Source: a virus
Direction: 5' to 3' (one strand)
Length of the DNA: 30,961 bases
IMG/VR virus record: IMGVR_UViG_3300029787_000218
Location: 1-30,961 of that record
Below the pieces are notes generated by a model. It ran no database searches and was not told the origin of the DNA. It saw only the letters and a program-made list of their open reading frames with translations. Position 1 is the first letter of the stretch. The number at the start of each line of letters is the position of its first letter. Made by a program: the position numbers and the translations under genes. This document shows, in pieces, positions 19,240 through 26,985 of this stretch.

Positions 19240-21839
19240 TGCCTATATGGTCACCAGCGTTCTTTGGCTCTGCGACATCTGGGTTTGTCGTTGAGGACTC
19301 GGTCTATTTTGACGGCACCGCTGACCGGCTTACTTTTGATCCAAGTGGAGCTTCAAGCACTCCCGATCTTTATTGCATTTCTTATTGGGCAAAACGGACA
19401 GGGTTTGGTGCAACCCATTACAATGTCATGAGTGGTGGTGCAAACGGGTACGATAGTACTCTAAGGTACACAAATTATTCGAGTTACCAAGAGGCTATTC
19501 AGTTTTACGCTAACGGCGGTCCAGATAACCTAATTACAAATGCAGCATTCCGTGACCCGACTGCGTGGCATCATGTCTTTGCAAGATATGACAGTAATGC
19601 CAGTGGTGGTTCGTCGGATTATATGCAACTCTGGGTCAATGGAGTAAGACTCACTTCATTTGCTAGTAGCTCAATGCCTTCAGCCGGTGAAAATAGCACC
19701 CTTTTTGACGGAAACATCATTGCAGTTGGCGGTTATAACCATAGCGCAACGCAATGGTTTGATGGCTACCTCGCGGAGGTTGCCGCCAGTGATGGTCAAG
19801 ATCATGCGGCTACCGATTTTGGTGAGTATGATGATGATGGTGTGTGGGTTCCTAAAGATATAACCGGCTTAACTTATGGGACAAATGGGTTTCTGCTACA
19901 GTTCAAGCAAACCGGCAGTGGTCAAGATGCCAGCGGAATTGGCGCGGATACCTCTGGAAACAATAATCATTTTGCGATAGCTGGAGGTTCACCACAGAGC
20001 CAACAAGTTACCGATACATGCACGGATAACGCTGCTAGTGATATTGGAAACTACGCAACGCTAAACCCTCTTGATTTAGGGTCTAGTACGGCACTATCTG
20101 AAGGCAACCTCAGATGCACAAGTGGTAGTAATTTTTTTGATAACAATTACGCTTTTTCTACGATAGCAATGGACAGTGATAAATTTTATGTTACCAGCTT
20201 GCCAACTGACACTGGAAAGTATCTTGGAATAGCGAACGCCAGCGTTACCACTGATATAGCTACAGCGAATGATGTTCATATTTATTGGGATAGCAGCGCA
20301 CCTCGCATGGTGTACTGGAATGGGTCAAACAATAATCTTACCCCATCACCGACAGAAGTACGCGGCACTGATCAGTTCGGTATCGCGCTGAATGCGACAA
20401 ACGGTGATTATTGGATTGGTTGGTATGACATAAGTGGTAGCGCGTGGTACTGGTACAACTCAAGTGCGGGAAACTGGACGGGCAACCCTGATAGTGATTC
20501 TGGCAAATCTGGCACACTGTCTGGTGGACCGTATCGGTTTATGATTGGGTGTAATGCAAGTGGAACCCATGATGTAGATTTCGGCCAAGGATCACTTTGG
20601 AATAACATCACTGAATTAACTAACTTTAAAAAACTTAACACCGCCAATCTCCCGGCTCCGACAGTTACGGACCCAAGAAAGTATTTTGGCATTTTGACTT
20701 GGAGAGGAAATAACACAGAAAACACTGAAGTGAAGGCTGGTGAGACTATCGATGGTCAAGCAGTTGGTGGTGCGTTGAAAGACAAAGGTGGAACTGGAAC
20801 TTCGTGGACGCCAGATTTTGCTTGGATAAAAAACAGAACAGACTCTTCAACGAGTTGGGTCATGGCAGACGCCGTGCGTACCGCAACCAGAAATATCAAT
20901 TCAGACACCGATGCTGCCCAAGACATTGCAACCCGTACCATCAGCTTTTTGGAGGGAGGGATTGAGGTAGGAGATTCTAACTTCACAAATAAAGATGATA
21001 AACAGCATGTTGGTTATTTTTGGAAAGCTGGCGGCGCACCATCTGTTGACAACTCAGGTGGACAGACACCAACAAATAATTCGGTGATGATTGATGGTGT
21101 TGCATCTACATCTTCAATATCAACCCCCGGCTCTGGTACAAACATATACCCAAAGAGAGCCAGTATAAATAACACGGCTAACTTTGCTATAATTACGCAT
21201 ACTAATCAAAGTGGCGATTATGCTGTCTGTCACGGTGCATCTTTTACTCCAACTTTTCTGATGCAAAAAGGACTTGGTTCTCAAGGTTGGCTAGTGTGGA
21301 CAGACAAACTTGGAGGAAATAATAAGTACCTTTCATTATCAAGCACTGGTGCAACTCAAGACCCTACCGCTGATCCGTTCCACGACGATGCACCAACGGT
21401 CCAAACTTTCTCTAACTCAGGGACCGATTGGTACGGAGGTGGAAGTTTTGACATCGTAACGTATTTGTTTGATCGAGTTCCGGGGTACTGCGCACATGGG
21501 ACATACACAGGAAATACGACTACCTTACCATACGTAGTTTTGGATGATTCGGCTTTTGGTTTTAGACCAGCATGGATTATGGTAAAAAGAACTGATTCTA
21601 CTGAAGGGTGGCATATCAATGATGCTGCGCGTGATCCTATTAATCCATTAAATTTGCAATTACAACCAAACACAAGTGCTGGAGAAAGCGGGTCTTCCTA
21701 CATGGATTTTACTGCTAACGGCTTTAAGTTGCGTGGAACTCAGGGAGCTACAAATGCTAATACAGGTACTTACATCTACCTAGCATTTGCAGAACATCCA
21801 TTTGGTGGTGACGGCGTGGCACAGGCTAAAGCGCGATAA
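19239..21839 (+). CDS. Large lectin-like receptor-binding tail protein
   Basis: This 866-aa protein is the largest in the window and is likely the host-recognition protein. Residues about 20-200 look like a LamG/concanavalin-A-like domain (VYFDGTADRLTFD; AWHHVFARYDSN; MQLWVNGVRL; GYLAEVAASDG). A middle part carries further beta-sandwich repeats rich in Trp and Tyr (YWIGWYDISGSAWYWYNSSA). The C-terminal third has a pattern I associate with the DUF7483 domain of marine tail proteins (FRPAWIMVKRTDSTEGWHIN and YIYLAFAEHPFGG). Glycan binding on the host surface is the expected activity; no hydrolase motif is obvious. It is coupled to the fibre gene upstream and followed by a fibre chaperone. Confidence 0.75.
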   Translation: MPIWSPAFFGSATSGFVVEDSVYFDGTADRLTFDPSGASSTPDLYCISYWAKRTGFGATHYNVMSGGANGYDSTLRYTNYSSYQEAIQFYANGGPDNLITNAAFRDPTAWHHVFARYDSNASGGSSDYMQLWVNGVRLTSFASSSMPSAGENSTLFDGNIIAVGGYNHSATQWFDGYLAEVAASDGQDHAATDFGEYDDDGVWVPKDITGLTYGTNGFLLQFKQTGSGQDASGIGADTSGNNNHFAIAGGSPQSQQVTDTCTDNAASDIGNYATLNPLDLGSSTALSEGNLRCTSGSNFFDNNYAFSTIAMDSDKFYVTSLPTDTGKYLGIANASVTTDIATANDVHIYWDSSAPRMVYWNGSNNNLTPSPTEVRGTDQFGIALNATNGDYWIGWYDISGSAWYWYNSSAGNWTGNPDSDSGKSGTLSGGPYRFMIGCNASGTHDVDFGQGSLWNNITELTNFKKLNTANLPAPTVTDPRKYFGILTWRGNNTENTEVKAGETIDGQAVGGALKDKGGTGTSWTPDFAWIKNRTDSSTSWVMADAVRTATRNINSDTDAAQDIATRTISFLEGGIEVGDSNFTNKDDKQHVGYFWKAGGAPSVDNSGGQTPTNNSVMIDGVASTSSISTPGSGTNIYPKRASINNTANFAIITHTNQSGDYAVCHGASFTPTFLMQKGLGSQGWLVWTDKLGGNNKYLSLSSTGATQDPTADPFHDDAPTVQTFSNSGTDWYGGGSFDIVTYLFDRVPGYCAHGTYTGNTTTLPYVVLDDSAFGFRPAWIMVKRTDSTEGWHINDAARDPINPLNLQLQPNTSAGESGSSYMDFTANGFKLRGTQGATNANTGTYIYLAFAEHPFGGDGVAQAKAR

Positions 21840-21851
21840 GGAGATGAGACA

Positions 21852-22433
21852 ATGACCACAGTATACAAAGTTAATGGTCAAACAATTAGACCGGGTCGCG
21901 CATGGAAAGATGCGGACGGCACCCTACAGCCTAAAAACTGGCAAGTCTGGTCTGCTGACGAAAAGAAGGCAGCGGGTATATCTGAGGTTGTGATGCAACC
22001 GTTTCCTGACGAAAGGCTTTACTGGTCCTCTCATAATGACGATGGGAGCGTTTCCTCAACAGCTAAATCACTAACTGATGTAAATGAAGTTGATGAAGAC
22101 GGAAAAGCTGTTCTTGATAGCGACGGGAATCAACTTGTAACTCTTGGGGTTAAAAGTAACCTTAAGAAAGAGGTCAAGAATCAACAGGCTTCCTTGCTCT
22201 TTCAAACCGATTGGGCGGTAGTGCGTAAGGCCGACAAAGGCACAGCGATTCCGTCTAACATTCAGACGTATCGAGACGCCATTCGCACTAAAGCAACAGA
22301 GATGGAAACGGCCATTGATAACGCTGCGGACACGGCGGCGGTAGAAGCGTTGTTTGTTAAACGGACAACGGACAGTGATGGCAAGACTACCAAATCTGGC
22401 ATCTTATATGATTGGCCTGAATTGGGCTCATAA
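21852..22433 (+). CDS. Tail-fibre assembly chaperone candidate
   Basis: The 193-aa protein has an N-terminal domain with GQTIRPGRAWKDADGTLQPK and NWQVWSADEKKAAGI. The C-terminal helical part has LLFQTDWAVVRKADKGTAIP, then TYRDAIRTKATEMETAI. The order LLxxTDWxVxRxxxxGxxIPxxIxxYRxxIR is characteristic of tail-fibre assembly proteins, which help fibre trimers fold and are encoded right after the fibre. Position after the large lectin-like protein agrees. A near copy of the dispersed palindrome (22148-22161) lies inside the gene. Confidence 0.7.
   Translation: MTTVYKVNGQTIRPGRAWKDADGTLQPKNWQVWSADEKKAAGISEVVMQPFPDERLYWSSHNDDGSVSSTAKSLTDVNEVDEDGKAVLDSDGNQLVTLGVKSNLKKEVKNQQASLLFQTDWAVVRKADKGTAIPSNIQTYRDAIRTKATEMETAIDNAADTAAVEALFVKRTTDSDGKTTKSGILYDWPELGS
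22148..22161. repeat. Dispersed palindrome, copy 5, degenerate
   Basis: GGTTAAAAGTAACC keeps both GGTTA and TAACC arms and the 14-bp length, with a changed centre. It is intragenic, so it is weaker evidence taken alone than copies 1-4. Confidence 0.45.
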
Positions 22434-22443
22434 GGTTCGTAGA

Positions 22444-22457
22444 GGTTAAAATTAACT
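22444..22457. repeat. Dispersed palindrome, copy 6, before a start codon
   Basis: GGTTAAAATTAACT matches the 14-bp consensus at all but the last base. It fills the 25-base gap between two genes and ends one base before the ATG at 22459, where it replaces a normal ribosome site (no clear Shine-Dalgarno beyond GAGG at 22442-22445). Confidence 0.6.
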
Positions 22458-22458
22458 C

Positions 22459-22995
22459 ATGGACCCATTGACAATCGCAGCAGCAATCGCCGCAACAAAG
22501 ACGCTGGTTAAGAGTGCGCGTGGGGTCCAAGAAATTGCACATGGGATCGATTCGTTGTTTCACGCGCAAGAGGCGCATGAAAAAAACAAAGATCAAAGTG
22601 CAGGAAGCTCTATCGGCCAGAAGAATAAGAACATATTGCAAAAACGTGCGGCTGATGATGGTTCAGAAACTTCGATGTCTGCTGCTGCTGCGGCGGTTAT
22701 TGAAGAAAAGCAACTCAAGCAACAATTGGATGATCTTCGTGATGAGATCAATCGCAAGTGGCCTGTAGCGCCGGGGGAGCTAAAGACTTGGGATTTGATA
22801 CTAAAAGAGCGAGAAAAGCGGGTTGCGGCAAAAAAAGAACGCGAAAGACAGGAAGAAATCCTTGCTGAAGAGCGTAAGGAGAAGCGTCAAAAGATTTTGA
22901 TAGAAATTGGTAAAGGCATGATGGTCCTTCTTGTTGCTGGGGGCTTGGCGTGGTTTCTTTGGTGGGCCGCAACACACGGACCAGCGGTGAGGTAA
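22459..22995 (+). CDS. Helical protein with C-terminal membrane anchor
   Basis: The 178-aa protein begins MDPLTIAAAIAATKTLVKSA, a hydrophobic helix-prone start. A coiled-coil rich in Lys, Glu and Arg follows (LKQQLDDLRDEINRKWPVAP and EREKRVAAKKERERQEEILA). It ends in one membrane segment (MMVLLVAGGLAWFLWWA) near residues 153-169. Marine phages often encode such a protein between fibres and nozzle. It opens the cluster of small membrane proteins and may be a virion protein that inserts in the envelope during entry, or part of lysis. Function not known. Confidence 0.6.
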   Translation: MDPLTIAAAIAATKTLVKSARGVQEIAHGIDSLFHAQEAHEKNKDQSAGSSIGQKNKNILQKRAADDGSETSMSAAAAAVIEEKQLKQQLDDLRDEINRKWPVAPGELKTWDLILKEREKRVAAKKERERQEEILAEERKEKRQKILIEIGKGMMVLLVAGGLAWFLWWAATHGPAVR

Positions 22996-22997
22996 TT

Positions 22998-23354
22998 ATG
23001 GAACTTGGGGCAAGTCACGCGATACAGGGTATTATGGTTCTGGCTACCGTGGCGGGTGGTTATGCTGTGGTAAAGAGTAATCTGAGTCGCGTCATGCATG
23101 ATCTTGAAGATCACATGAAAAACGCGGAAGATATCCGTGAGAAGTTTGATGCGAGGTTAGATAACGCAGAGCAAGAACGCGGCAAGATTGCAAATCAAGT
23201 TATGACCCTCAAGGGGATCAACTCCCCAACAGAACTAAAGCTTTTGCATAGGGAGCTTGAAGGGCTTCAGAAAGACGTGAAGTGGATCACAAAACAGTTG
23301 GATCAGCTTTCACACGCACATAATGGCAAGCATCCACCTGTGAAGGACACATAA
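22998..23354 (+). CDS. Membrane-anchored coiled-coil protein, spanin-like layout
   Basis: The 118-aa protein starts at ATG 22998, two bases after the previous stop. An N-terminal membrane segment (IMVLATVAGGYAVV, about residues 12-25) is followed by a long charged coiled-coil (SRVMHDLEDHMKNAEDIREK through LEGLQKDVKWITKQLDQL) and a short His/Pro tail. One N-terminal anchor plus a periplasmic coiled-coil is the layout of an inner-membrane spanin, but no paired outer-membrane partner is certain. A structural or regulatory membrane role is equally possible. Its stop overlaps the next ATG. Confidence 0.55.
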   Translation: MELGASHAIQGIMVLATVAGGYAVVKSNLSRVMHDLEDHMKNAEDIREKFDARLDNAEQERGKIANQVMTLKGINSPTELKLLHRELEGLQKDVKWITKQLDQLSHAHNGKHPPVKDT

Positions 23355-23515
23355 TGGAACCGAAAGACCTTATAACCGTTGCTCCCGGTGGTGTAGCTGT
23401 AGCGGCTTCTTGGTTAGGGCTTGTTGAAACAAGTCTTTCCATATTGTTGCTGCTTGCGAGTTTAGGGTTTCTAGCATGGCGCTGGAGACAAGCATTGAAA
23501 GATAAAAATGGATAA
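23354..23515 (+). CDS. Tiny membrane protein, holin candidate, 53 aa
   Basis: The ATG overlaps the previous TAA. The protein begins MEPKDLITVAPGGVAVAASW and has one or two hydrophobic stretches, residues about 8-24 and 27-42 (SLSILLLLASLGFLAW). It ends in a positively charged tail (RWRQALKDKNG). Small size, hydrophobic hairpin and basic C-terminus are typical of holins, which open the inner membrane at lysis. No endolysin follows, so this is a candidate only. Confidence 0.55.
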   Translation: MEPKDLITVAPGGVAVAASWLGLVETSLSILLLLASLGFLAWRWRQALKDKNG

Positions 23516-23627
23516 GATTTTAATTTGGTGGGAAAACACGTTTGGTGGCAACAATGCGATTTGGAACATCGATTACGGCAAGCTCATTATTATTGGCCTT
23601 TTGCTGTTTCATATCTTCTGGCAGTAG
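23508..23627 (+). CDS. Tiny membrane protein overlapping its neighbours, 39 aa
   Basis: The ORF starts at ATG 23508 inside the end of the 53-aa gene and ends at TAG 23627, inside the start of the secreted protein. The protein begins MDKILIWWENTFGGNNAIWN and ends with one membrane segment (LIIIGLLLFHIFW). Two-sided overlap in different frames and a membrane segment recall nested lysis genes. It is short enough that chance cannot be excluded. Confidence 0.4.
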   Translation: MDKILIWWENTFGGNNAIWNIDYGKLIIIGLLLFHIFWQ

Positions 23628-23877
23628 CGCTAAAGCAGACGAGAAGGTCTTTGCTGGCTGGATATTGCATATGTTTATCAGTGGACAGCTTAAAGAGTAT
23701 ACGCCAAGAGGGGGAATGGCTGAGTGCCTGAAGGTGAAGCGCAAGATATTACGCTCCCAAGGCACGGCGGTTGGCGCTCGTTGGGAGTGCGGTCAGGGAA
23801 AACTGGTTTTGCGTAAGTTCGACGCTGGCAGAGACGGTGAGAAATGGTTGCCTGTTGAGCATCTTGGTAAACAATAA
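23554..23877 (+). CDS. Small secreted protein with signal peptide
   Basis: The 107-aa protein starts at ATG 23554 (an upstream TTG at 23542 is possible). It has a signal peptide: MRFG, then a hydrophobic core (SSLLLAFCCFISS) and a likely cleavage after AKA (26-28). The mature part contains two Cys residues that could form a disulphide, and the pattern KVKRKILRSQGTAVGARWEC. It acts outside the cytoplasm. Its start lies within the 39-aa membrane ORF. It has no muramidase or amidase motif, so it is not a recognisable endolysin. Function unknown. Confidence 0.6.
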   Translation: MRFGTSITASSLLLAFCCFISSGSSAKADEKVFAGWILHMFISGQLKEYTPRGGMAECLKVKRKILRSQGTAVGARWECGQGKLVLRKFDAGRDGEKWLPVEHLGKQ

Positions 23878-24344
23878 TGGTTGAAGAGACGCCCAGAGGA
23901 AGAAGAGGAAGTGATCAAATAAGGGTTAGCGATAGTTCTGCAATCTCTATGCCTATTCGCAATCTTATTAGCATCGTTGCAGCGGTTAGTGTGGGGGTCT
24001 GGGGCTACTTTGGTGTTGTGGAGCGTTTGAACAAGTTAGAGACGTTTGAACAGTTAATTGCTAAGGATTTAGAAACGGGGCTTAAAGAGCTACAAGCGGA
24101 CATTGCAAAGAATAACGAGTTTCGAATTAAATGGCCTCGTGGGGAGTTAGGTCAAGCATCAGCGGACCAAGAGCAATATTTGCTGATTGAGCATTTAAGC
24201 GGTCAAGTAGAAGCAATACAGAGTCGCATTGAAAAAGGTATGAGTAACGGCGTCAACATCAAAAGACTGCAAGAAGATGTACAAACTTTGCGTAGTGATG
24301 TAGAAAAGTTAAAAGACAAACAACGTGGTATGTCAGTAAATTAG
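23877..24344 (+). CDS. Membrane-anchored coiled-coil protein
   Basis: The 155-aa protein has a charged cytoplasmic head (MVEETPRGRRGSDQIRVSDS) and one membrane segment (NLISIVAAVSVGVWGYFGVV, about 29-48). A coiled-coil follows (ERLNKLETFEQLIAKDLETG; later VNIKRLQEDVQTLRSDVEKL). I recall this head-TM-coil type as common in marine phages just before the nozzle gene, without a proven role. It overlaps the preceding stop (TAATG) and is followed two bases later by the nozzle gene. A spanin-like or virion-associated role is possible. Confidence 0.6.
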   Translation: MVEETPRGRRGSDQIRVSDSSAISMPIRNLISIVAAVSVGVWGYFGVVERLNKLETFEQLIAKDLETGLKELQADIAKNNEFRIKWPRGELGQASADQEQYLLIEHLSGQVEAIQSRIEKGMSNGVNIKRLQEDVQTLRSDVEKLKDKQRGMSVN

Positions 24345-24346
24345 CC

Positions 24347-26671
24347 ATGCTTCAGAAATTAACATTCAAGCCCGGAATAGTTAAAGACCTGACTAGATAT
24401 GCTGGATCAGGTGGATGGTTTGATTGTGATAAGGTTCGTTTTGTAAACGGCTTTCCTCAGAAGATGGGAGGCTGGATTAAGACAACTGCAACAGCCTTTA
24501 CTGGCACCTGTAGATCATTATTTAACTGGTCAAATCTTGATGGCAGAGATTTGATGGGGATCGGCACTTCTGCCAAGCTCTTAATTGAAGAAGGTGGCGG
24601 CATTAACAATGTTACGCCTTTGAGGGTTTCATCAGTAACGCTTGGATCAAACCCACTCGCTACGGCGGCTTCAGGATCAAGCACCCTTACAATAACTCAT
24701 GTGGCGCACGGCGCTCTTGCAGGCGACACGGTTATATTATCGGGAGCTACAACAGTTGACGGCATAACGGCTTCTGTAATCAATACAAGCCATGTGATTG
24801 TGTCTGTTTTATCTTCTAACAGCTATGTAATCACAACAACTGATACGGCGTCATCCGGTTCGACGGCTGGCGGGGGTTCTTCAGTTTTAGCGAGTTATGA
24901 AATAAATACAGGAAGCGAGACTTCAACGGGGGGTGGCCTTGGTTTTGGCGCGGGTGCTTGGGGCGGCACGAAGTCAGGGGCAACTACGACTACGTTAGCC
25001 TCTGGCATTAACAATTCAGTGACCACCATCCCTCTTACAAGTGCAACGGGATTTGATACATTTTCGTCTACGATAGCAGCGAATGTGCTTTTGACGGATG
25101 GCACTATTACGTTAGCGTCAACAACTTCTTTGCCTACAATTGGTATAATCAAAATTAACTCTGAGCAAATACGTTATGAGACTGTAGACACTGAAACAAA
25201 TGTGTTGGGCTCTTTGACAAGGTCTTTTAATGGAACGACAGTGGCCGCGCATACGTCAGGAGCTACAGCGACATATGTTGGAACGGTGGTAATAGACAAC
25301 GAAATCATTACCTATACAGGTGTTAGCACTAATGACTTAACGAGTGCAGTCAGGGGCCAGATAGGAACATCTCCAGAAGCACATGATTCAGGGGCAACAG
25401 TCACAGAATCTAATAATTTTGATGGTTGGGGTTCTGCGGTTTCTGGGGTAGCCGCAGGAGATTTAACGACAACTGTCAGAATTTGGAAGCAAGATAACTT
25501 CGGTGAGGACTTGCTGGCAAACATATGGGGGGGAAGTCTTTATTACTGGGACGCAAGCGCAGGCCTTGCGAACAGGGCTGTAGAGCTTTCAAGCTTGTCT
25601 GGTTCATCAAATTGCCCAACAAAAGCAAGGATTGTTTTGGTTTCTGACAATGATCGCCATGTTCTTGCTCTTGGAGCAACGCCTCTTGGCGGGGCAACAT
25701 TAGACCCTCTTTTAATCCGATGGGGCAGTCAGGAGTCATTGACGCAATGGACACCCGCCTCAACGAACACATCAGGTGATCTTAGAATTAACAATGGATC
25801 AGAGATCATAGCAGCGGCTGAGAACAGGCAAGAAATATTAGTGTGGACTGATAAAAGCTTACACTCATTACGTTTTGTAGGTAATCCATTTGTGTTTGGT
25901 CAAACCCTTATATCGCAAAATATCACAGTTATGGGACCAAACTCACCAGTCGTTGTGGGAGACGTAACATATTGGATGGGCGTTAATAATTTCTACAAAT
26001 ATGATGGTCGGGCTCAGTCCATCCCTTGCCCAGTCAGGAACTTCGTTTTTCAAAACTTAAACTTTAGCGAGAGGATGAAGTTCTTCTCTGCAAGCAATTA
26101 TGAGTTCAACGAGGTTATGTTTTTCTATGTGTCATCTGCCGCCACAGAGATAGACAGGTACGTAGTTTACAACTTCCAAGAAGACATTTGGTACACAGGT
26201 ACGTTGGCTAGGACTTTCTGGATCGATAGAAGTCAAAGAGAGTTTCCAACAGCAGCAAGCGCAGACGGGTTTTTGTATGAGCATGACAATGGCCTAGATG
26301 ATGGGAGTGAGAATCCTGCTGTAGGCATTACAGCTTTTATCGAAAGCGCTGACTTTGAAATTGGCGATGGCAATAATTTTCAGTTTGCAAATAGAATTAT
26401 ACCTGATGTTAGTTTTAACGGCTCTTCGTCAGACGCCCCTGTCGCTACTTTCTCTCTAAAGCCTAGAAATTTTCCGGGCTCTGCTTTTGGGTCTGCATCC
26501 TCATCTTCTGTAACGGCAACACAGACTGTGGATGTTGAGCAATTTACAGATCAAGCGTTTGTGCGTCTTAGAAGTAGAGAATTGGCAGTACGGATTGAAT
26601 CGTCTGGGGAAGGAGTTTTTTGGAGATTAGGAGCGCCAAGAATTGATATTCGACCTGACGGGAGAAGGTAA
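24347..26671 (+). CDS. Tail nozzle / stabilisation protein (P22 gp10, T7 gp12-like)
   Basis: The 774-aa protein forms the tube below the adaptor ring and closes the head after packaging. It opens with the pattern LTFKPGIVKDLTRYAGSGGW and CDKVRFVNGFPQKMGGW (8-42), which I recognise from nozzle-type proteins of marine podoviruses. Residues about 180-355 hold a Ser/Thr/Gly-rich insertion with two related modules around IIKINSEQIRYETV and VVIDNEIITYTGV, each followed by AHxSGATxT. The rest is beta-propeller-like (SLHSLRFVGNPFVFGQTLIS; YWMGVNNFYKYDGRAQSIPC). The insertion could give an exposed knob. The stop overlaps the next ATG. Confidence 0.75.
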   Translation: MLQKLTFKPGIVKDLTRYAGSGGWFDCDKVRFVNGFPQKMGGWIKTTATAFTGTCRSLFNWSNLDGRDLMGIGTSAKLLIEEGGGINNVTPLRVSSVTLGSNPLATAASGSSTLTITHVAHGALAGDTVILSGATTVDGITASVINTSHVIVSVLSSNSYVITTTDTASSGSTAGGGSSVLASYEINTGSETSTGGGLGFGAGAWGGTKSGATTTTLASGINNSVTTIPLTSATGFDTFSSTIAANVLLTDGTITLASTTSLPTIGIIKINSEQIRYETVDTETNVLGSLTRSFNGTTVAAHTSGATATYVGTVVIDNEIITYTGVSTNDLTSAVRGQIGTSPEAHDSGATVTESNNFDGWGSAVSGVAAGDLTTTVRIWKQDNFGEDLLANIWGGSLYYWDASAGLANRAVELSSLSGSSNCPTKARIVLVSDNDRHVLALGATPLGGATLDPLLIRWGSQESLTQWTPASTNTSGDLRINNGSEIIAAAENRQEILVWTDKSLHSLRFVGNPFVFGQTLISQNITVMGPNSPVVVGDVTYWMGVNNFYKYDGRAQSIPCPVRNFVFQNLNFSERMKFFSASNYEFNEVMFFYVSSAATEIDRYVVYNFQEDIWYTGTLARTFWIDRSQREFPTAASADGFLYEHDNGLDDGSENPAVGITAFIESADFEIGDGNNFQFANRIIPDVSFNGSSSDAPVATFSLKPRNFPGSAFGSASSSSVTATQTVDVEQFTDQAFVRLRSRELAVRIESSGEGVFWRLGAPRIDIRPDGRR

Positions 26672-26976
26672 TGGCCTCTACAGAGAAGAGCCAAATACTT
26701 TCGTTTGTGGTGCCGACTGCCACACGCGAATACTCTCAGGATTACATGAATACGTTCGCAAGGACTTTAGAGTTATATTTTCAATCCTTGCAAGAGGTCG
26801 GAAACATTCGCGGGTCAACAATTAATTTGAGTAGTCTGCCAACAAATATTGCTGATTTACGAAACGGAGACGTGTATATTGATCCCGATGGGTTTTTGAA
26901 AATAAAGAGATCAGATGATAACTTTACAACTTCCCTGTCTGGCTCAGTGGGCTCTGTAACGGTTGTTATATCTTAG
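26671..26976 (+). CDS. Small tail-associated structural protein
   Basis: The 101-aa protein begins MASTEKSQILSFVVPTATRE, has a helical middle (YMNTFARTLELYFQSLQEVG) and a C-terminal strand region with ADLRNGDVYIDPDGFLKIKR. The NGDVYIDPDGFLKI pattern recurs in phage tail and needle-like proteins near the nozzle. It is coupled to the nozzle gene by a one-base overlap. A tail-tip plug or nozzle-associated role is plausible but unproven. Confidence 0.6.
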   Translation: MASTEKSQILSFVVPTATREYSQDYMNTFARTLELYFQSLQEVGNIRGSTINLSSLPTNIADLRNGDVYIDPDGFLKIKRSDDNFTTSLSGSVGSVTVVIS

Positions 26977-26985
26977 GAGAGTTTA

